Shown here in pieces: positions 8,403-11,064 of a stretch of 11,064 bases of DNA. The notes under the pieces are model-generated. The model ran no database searches. It was not told the origin of the DNA and saw nothing but the letters and a program-made list of their open reading frames with translations. The translations under genes were made by a program, and so were the position numbers. Origin of the DNA: Planctomycetaceae bacterium (GTDB lineage Bacteria; Planctomycetota; Planctomycetia; Planctomycetales; Planctomycetaceae); assembly GCA_016765335.1 (NCBI GenBank), contig JAESQE010000398.1, forward strand, positions 1-11,064, read 5' to 3'. The first letter of the stretch is position 1. The number at the start of each line of letters is the position of its first letter.

Positions 8403-8423
8403 TGGTCGTAAGACCACGTTTTA
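8403..8423 (+). terminator. Possible short terminator after the propeller gene
   Basis: Immediately after the TAA, TGGTC-GTAA-GACCA (8403-8416) forms a 5-bp stem with a tetraloop, followed by CGTTTTA. The stem and T-run are short, so this is a weak candidate. Confidence 0.3.
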
Positions 8424-8454
8424 TGCAATGAGCCGAATATCTGCGTGATGGCAA

Positions 8455-8665
8455 TCTCTAAAAATTGGTTCTCCCCCTTACGAAGGGGGAGTGAGAGGGG
8501 GGGTGGCTGCTTTTTATAACCAAGCTGTCTTCAAGAAGCTCTGGGATTCAATTTTTATACGCATTCGCATATTTGTTCGCGCATTGCATCTTTACTAAGT
8601 CCTTGTCAGTACAAGGCCACGAGCGATAGCTTTACGCAAGTATTAATTGAGTTTGGTACTAGAGG
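8455..8665 (+). mobile_element. MITE-like palindromic element, copy 2, interrupted
   Basis: The left end CTCTAAAAATTGG begins at 8456, followed by the palindrome CTCCCCCTTACGAAGGGGGAG (split around ACG, 8471-8491), a G-run, TTTTTATAACC, CTGTCTTCAAG, and ATTCAATTT ending at 8554. The expected terminal CTAGAGG resumes only at 8659, after the 102-bp repeat. Joined, the right end reads CCTCTAGAAATTGAATCC on the opposite strand, a good inverted match to the left end. Confidence 0.72.
8555..8656. repeat. 102-bp dispersed repeat, copy B, nested in a MITE-like element
   Basis: Second copy of the repeat at 102-203, same length and strand orientation, with hairpin CCTTGT-CAGT-ACAAGG at 8601-8616. It lies between CAATTT (8549-8554) and CTAGAGG (8659-8665), which together rebuild the right end of the MITE-like element. 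This indicates insertion into an older copy. Confidence 0.82.
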
Positions 8666-8846
8666 TTCCCTTACGTTTTACAGTACGCAACTTTGTAGCT
8701 CGCATGAAAGTTTACAAAACAGACCACATTGTCGCTGGAGTATGTTCAGAAGAGTGAGTAGTATTCACGGTTGGTTTGCGCCATACCCGGCTGTTTATAT
8801 GGCAGGTTCGGCAATATTATTGGAATGCATCACTATTTTAGGGGAT

Positions 8847-8964
8847 CTCTATTAATTCAAAAGGAGCACAGACATTCTGAGTCTGTTTCATTCGAGCATG
8901 CCTTATCTCTAAGGCAGACAAGAATGTCTACCCTCCGCTTACAATGAATTTTGAATTAATAGAG
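8847..8964. mobile_element. 118-bp element with perfect 16-bp terminal inverted repeats
   Basis: CTCTATTAATTCAAAA (8847-8862) and TTTTGAATTAATAGAG (8949-8964) are perfect inverted repeats. Inside is a second inverted pair, GACATTCT (8871-8878) and AGAATGTC (8921-8928), so single strands could fold into a long hairpin. It encodes no protein. It differs in sequence from the other repeat families here, though its CTCTA termini are similar. It ends 33 bp before the purA start codon, so it forms the purA upstream leader or promoter region. Confidence 0.75.
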
Positions 8965-8997
8965 CTTCCCGTTAAACATTGAAACTGGGATATAAAC

Positions 8998-10194
8998 GTG
9001 TCAGCAACTGCAGTAATCGGCTTGCAATGGGGTGATGAAGCCAAGGGTAAAATTGTCGACTTATTGACCGATCAACACGAAATTGTCGTTCGATATCTGG
9101 GCGGGAATAATGCTGGTCATACAGTAAAGTTCGATGGGAAAACCTTCAAGCTTTCGATGTTACCAGCTGGTGTGCTTCGTCCAGGAGTCACCTCAGTGAT
9201 TGCTACCGGTGTCGTGATCAATCCCGAAGCATTGCTCAAAGAAATTGCAGGGGTTCAAGCACAGGATATCGAAATCGGTGAAGACCTTTTAATCAGTGAT
9301 CGTGCTCATGTGGTGTTCCCTTATCATATGGCAGAAGAAGCGATTTACGAAAAGCAAAGAGGCGACAAAGCCATTGGCACCACCATGCGAGGAATTGGAT
9401 TGTGCTACCGCGAAAAAGCAAATCGCAGCCACGCCATTCGCATGGGGGATATCATTCGTCCCGATGTGCTTCGTGATAAACTTCCTGAAATTGTTGATTT
9501 CAAAAACACCATTCTCTCAGCTCTGGATCCCGAGCACAAAGCATTTGATGCTCAAGAAATTGTCGATCAGTATGTTGACTTGGGGGAACGATTCCGACCA
9601 CATATCACAAATACAACAGAGTATTTGCACAAACAAATTGCAGCGGGCAAACGTTTGATGTCTGAAGGTGCCCAGGGAAGTTTGCTGGATATTGACCACG
9701 GAACCTTCCCTTTCGTCACCTCTTCCAATAGTTCTGGAGCTGGAATTCATGCGGGGTCTGGTGTGCCCGAAAGGCATATTTCAAAAATGATCGGAGTGGT
9801 CAAAGCTTACACAACTCGCGTTGGTGGAGGTCCTTGCCCAACAGAATTACTTGATGAAGTTGGTCAACACATTCGAGATGAAGGCAACGAATACGGCACC
9901 GTCACCGGTCGGCCTCGTCGTTGCGGATGGCTCGATGCAGTCGCTACGCGATACGGCTCACAAGTTAGTGGCGTGGATTGCATCGCGGTGATGCTCTTGG
10001 ATGTGCTCGGTAAATTACCTGAATTGAAAATTTGCGAAGCCTACGAAATTAATGGTCAGCGAACAGAAGTTTTCCCGAGTCAAATTGACGACCTGGCCGC
10101 AGCAAAACCAATTTATCGAAGCCTGCCTGGTTGGGAATGTGATATCACAGGCGCAAAAACATGGGACGATCTTCCCAAGCAAGCTCAAGAATAA
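8998..10194 (+). CDS. purA: Adenylosuccinate synthetase, ends early at in-frame TAA
   Basis: PurA joins IMP and aspartate using GTP, the first committed step from IMP to AMP, in the cytoplasm. The GTG start (GGGA 7 nt upstream) gives the normal N-terminus. Hallmarks: [14 protein letters not shown] with catalytic Asp13, GGNNAGHT with His41, IGTTMRGIG (126-134), [20 protein letters not shown] (223-242), [11 protein letters not shown] (269-279), and the [11 protein letters not shown] segment (303-313). Two oddities stand out. The guanine motif K-x-D reads L333-L-D335, so Lys is replaced relative to E. coli. The frame also stops at codon 399, about 32 residues short of the usual 430, with the missing C-terminus still encoded in frame downstream (separate entry). 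As written, the product lacks the S-x-G guanine-contact loop and its activity is doubtful. Family identity is certain; whether this open frame is the real protein is not. Confidence 0.95.
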   Translation: MSATAVIGLQWGDEAKGKIVDLLTDQHEIVVRYLGGNNAGHTVKFDGKTFKLSMLPAGVLRPGVTSVIATGVVINPEALLKEIAGVQAQDIEIGEDLLISDRAHVVFPYHMAEEAIYEKQRGDKAIGTTMRGIGLCYREKANRSHAIRMGDIIRPDVLRDKLPEIVDFKNTILSALDPEHKAFDAQEIVDQYVDLGERFRPHITNTTEYLHKQIAAGKRLMSEGAQGSLLDIDHGTFPFVTSSNSSGAGIHAGSGVPERHISKMIGVVKAYTTRVGGGPCPTELLDEVGQHIRDEGNEYGTVTGRPRRCGWLDAVATRYGSQVSGVDCIAVMLLDVLGKLPELKICEAYEINGQRTEVFPSQIDDLAAAKPIYRSLPGWECDITGAKTWDDLPKQAQE

Positions 10195-10290
10195 GTAAAT
10201 ACTGTTTCTAAACTTGTTGGCATCCCTGTGAATATTGTTTCCATTGGACCAGATCGAGAACAAACAATTTTCATTGAGAAAAATTCCTGA
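10195..10290 (+). pseudogene. purA: Orphaned in-frame PurA C-terminal tail
   Basis: Directly after the TAA at 10192-10194, the same reading frame continues for 31 codons ([20 protein letters not shown], then [11 protein letters not shown]) to TGA at 10288-10290. I recognise this as the standard PurA C-terminus; E. coli has [22 protein letters not shown] here. With codon 399 read as Tyr, as in E. coli, the protein would be 430 aa and would contain S415-I-G417, the loop that contacts guanine in known PurA structures. TAA differs from TAT or TAC by one base. No start codon or ribosome site precedes the tail, so it is not a separate gene. It is either decayed coding sequence, a base-call error, or a readthrough extension. 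Confidence 0.88.
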
Positions 10291-10309
10291 TCGAACAGGA
10301 TCTCAATGA
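10271..10309 (+). terminator. Hairpin overlapping the restored purA stop codon
   Basis: TCATTGAGA (10271-10279) pairs perfectly with TCTCAATGA (10301-10309). An inner stem TCCTG (10285-10289)/CAGGA (10296-10300) closes a 6-nt loop, with a 5-nt A-rich bulge on one side. It overlaps the TGA at 10288-10290, where full-length PurA would end. No U-run follows, so it may be a weak terminator or an mRNA 3'-end stabiliser. Confidence 0.45.
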
Positions 10310-10324
10310 TTTACGAGAAGGTAG

Positions 10325-10429
10325 CTCTAATCATTGGTTCTCCCCCTTACGCAGGGGGAGTTACAGGGGGGTTTAGCCTCTTTTTATAGCCAACTGTCTT
10401 CAAGCATCTCTGGAATTCAATTTTGAGAG
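10325..10429 (+). mobile_element. MITE-like palindromic element, copy 3
   Basis: A 105-bp copy in the same orientation as copy 2: CTCTAATCATTGG, the palindrome CTCCCCCTTACGCAGGGGGAG (split around ACG), GGGGGGTTTAGCC, TTTTTATAGCC, CTGTCTTCAAG, and a right end CAATTTTGAGAG. Its terminal inverted repeats are degenerate (about 9 of 12). It lies between the restored purA end and the small membrane protein. Confidence 0.72.
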
Positions 10430-10487
10430 ACTCCCTGAAGACAGTTCTGTTTAACAGCACTTCCGTTCCTTAAATCCGGGAGCAAGT

Positions 10488-10835
10488 ATGTCAAAACGTA
10501 AAACATTTCGAGTTGATCAATCTCGTACGCCTTTGATTGCAACGACCTTAGTTCTCGTTGGCGGAGTCGCTACCTGTTTAGCTATCGCGGCCCCATTCAG
10601 CCTCGATATGCGATATCCGATCTATATTATTCTCGGATCGTTAACAGGCATCTTTTTGGTCCTTGGCTTTTTGCGCCAGCCGACTATCACTTTTCTCTCT
10701 GAACTCCAGGCGATGTCTGAGGCCAAGCGAAAAAAGAAAGTTGTTTACGAGATTAAAAGGCTCAAGCCGATCCCGCAAACCGGTCCTCGAAAACCACCCA
10801 CCGCAGAATCCATCCGTGAAATTCTCGGAAAATAA
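10488..10835 (+). CDS. Small two-helix membrane protein, unknown function
   Basis: A 115-aa protein I do not recognise. GGGAG (10478-10482) lies 5 nt before the ATG, a good ribosome site. A short basic N-terminus (MSKRKTFRVDQSR) precedes two predicted transmembrane helices, at about 15-36 (LIATTLVLVGGVATCLAIAA) and 43-62 (YPIYIILGSLTGIFLVLGFL). A basic cytoplasmic tail follows (AKRKKKVVYEIKRLK, about 79-93), then a Pro-rich end and a short amphipathic helix (ESIREILGK). The positive-inside rule puts both termini in the cytoplasm. It sits about 200 bp behind the restored purA end with a repeat element and a hairpin between, so it is probably transcribed separately. Sequence composition and the ribosome site make it a real gene; no function can be assigned. 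Confidence 0.75.
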   Translation: MSKRKTFRVDQSRTPLIATTLVLVGGVATCLAIAAPFSLDMRYPIYIILGSLTGIFLVLGFLRQPTITFLSELQAMSEAKRKKKVVYEIKRLKPIPQTGPRKPPTAESIREILGK

Positions 10836-10953
10836 GCTCGCTGCATCCCCACTGACACATTTCATCAATGAACAAGCACCGACAAGGCAATTGAATCGCC
10901 GGGCCAGTGATGGCCTTGGTACCTTTGCGGATTAATCAACCTCGTGTTTTTAT

Positions 10954-11000
10954 GAACCACGAAGGCTCGGAAATATTAGCCACAGAGGGCACAGAGATAA
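10954..11000. repeat. Dispersed-repeat-like CCACAGAGGGCACAGAG motif
   Basis: GAACCACGAAGG followed by CCACAGAGGGCACAGAG (10980-10996). From memory, strings of this type recur in intergenic DNA of planctomycetes and some other bacteria. There is one copy in this window, so its repeat status cannot be shown here. The surrounding 10836-11064 holds no gene, only a small GGCCA-GTGA-TGGCC hairpin (10902-10915). Confidence 0.35.
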
Positions 11001-11064
11001 ATAAAAGGTTCATCCGGTTAATGCGTGTTTTGCTTGATGACGATTTGCGAACATTGCACGCTTG

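Larger units (their letters stand above)
8403..8997. other. Repeat-rich gene-free region upstream of purA
   Basis: 595 bp with no credible open frame. In order it holds a weak hairpin at 8403, MITE-like copy 2 with the nested 102-bp repeat (8455-8665), about 180 bp with nothing recognisable (8666-8846), and the 118-bp inverted-repeat element (8847-8964). A 33-bp leader with GGGA precedes the purA GTG. The purA promoter is presumably here but I cannot place it. Confidence 0.7.

Noticed and set aside
8951..8978. purA promoter from TTGAAT in the right inverted terminus and TAAACA
   Set aside because: Both boxes match consensus poorly, and the implied transcription start would leave almost no room before the ribosome site.
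10192..10194. Genome-wide reassignment of TAA as a sense codon
   Set aside because: The propeller gene, the small membrane protein and the lipase-like gene all end in TAA at sensible positions, so TAA acts as a stop here.

Overview
The window looks like ordinary chromosomal DNA of a planctomycete, probably order Planctomycetales. This is inferred from the protein types: a secreted acetyl-xylan-esterase-like hydrolase with a second degenerate hydrolase domain, a giant exported PQQ-like beta-propeller/TPR protein, and a PurA with GDEAKGK in its P-loop. Roomy intergenic regions packed with short palindromic repeats fit the same picture. No phage, plasmid, CRISPR, rRNA or tRNA signature was seen.

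Layout. Positions 1-205 hold the 3' flank of a minus-strand gene pair and a 102-bp dispersed repeat. Two minus-strand genes follow in transcription order: a large exported two-domain alpha/beta hydrolase (3363 to 1294) and a small exported lipase-like alpha/beta hydrolase (1216 to 206). They are separated by 77 bp that carry three 17-bp tandem repeats. A 344-bp divergent intergenic region (3364-3707) holds a MITE-like element. The plus strand then has a 1564-codon exported double beta-propeller protein (3708-8402) and a 595-bp gene-free stretch with three repeat elements, one apparently nested in another. purA (8998-10194) comes next, then another MITE-like copy and a 115-aa two-helix membrane protein (10488-10835). 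The last 229 bp show only a short dispersed-repeat-like motif.

The most notable observation is in purA. The open frame stops at codon 399 (TAA, 10192-10194), exactly where the family normally has Tyr. The same frame then continues for 31 codons that read as a normal PurA C-terminus, including the S-x-G-P-D-R guanine-nucleotide loop, to a TGA at 10288-10290. Restored, the protein is 430 aa, the usual length. A hairpin overlaps that second stop. This could be a nonsense mutation, a base error in the assembly, or stop-codon readthrough. Global reassignment of TAA is unlikely because neighbouring genes end in TAA.

The two hydrolases and the propeller protein all carry signal peptides and probably act in the cell envelope. 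purA is purine biosynthesis and looks unrelated to them. I see no convincing new defence or mobile system. The intergenic repeat families and the purA stop are what deserve checking.
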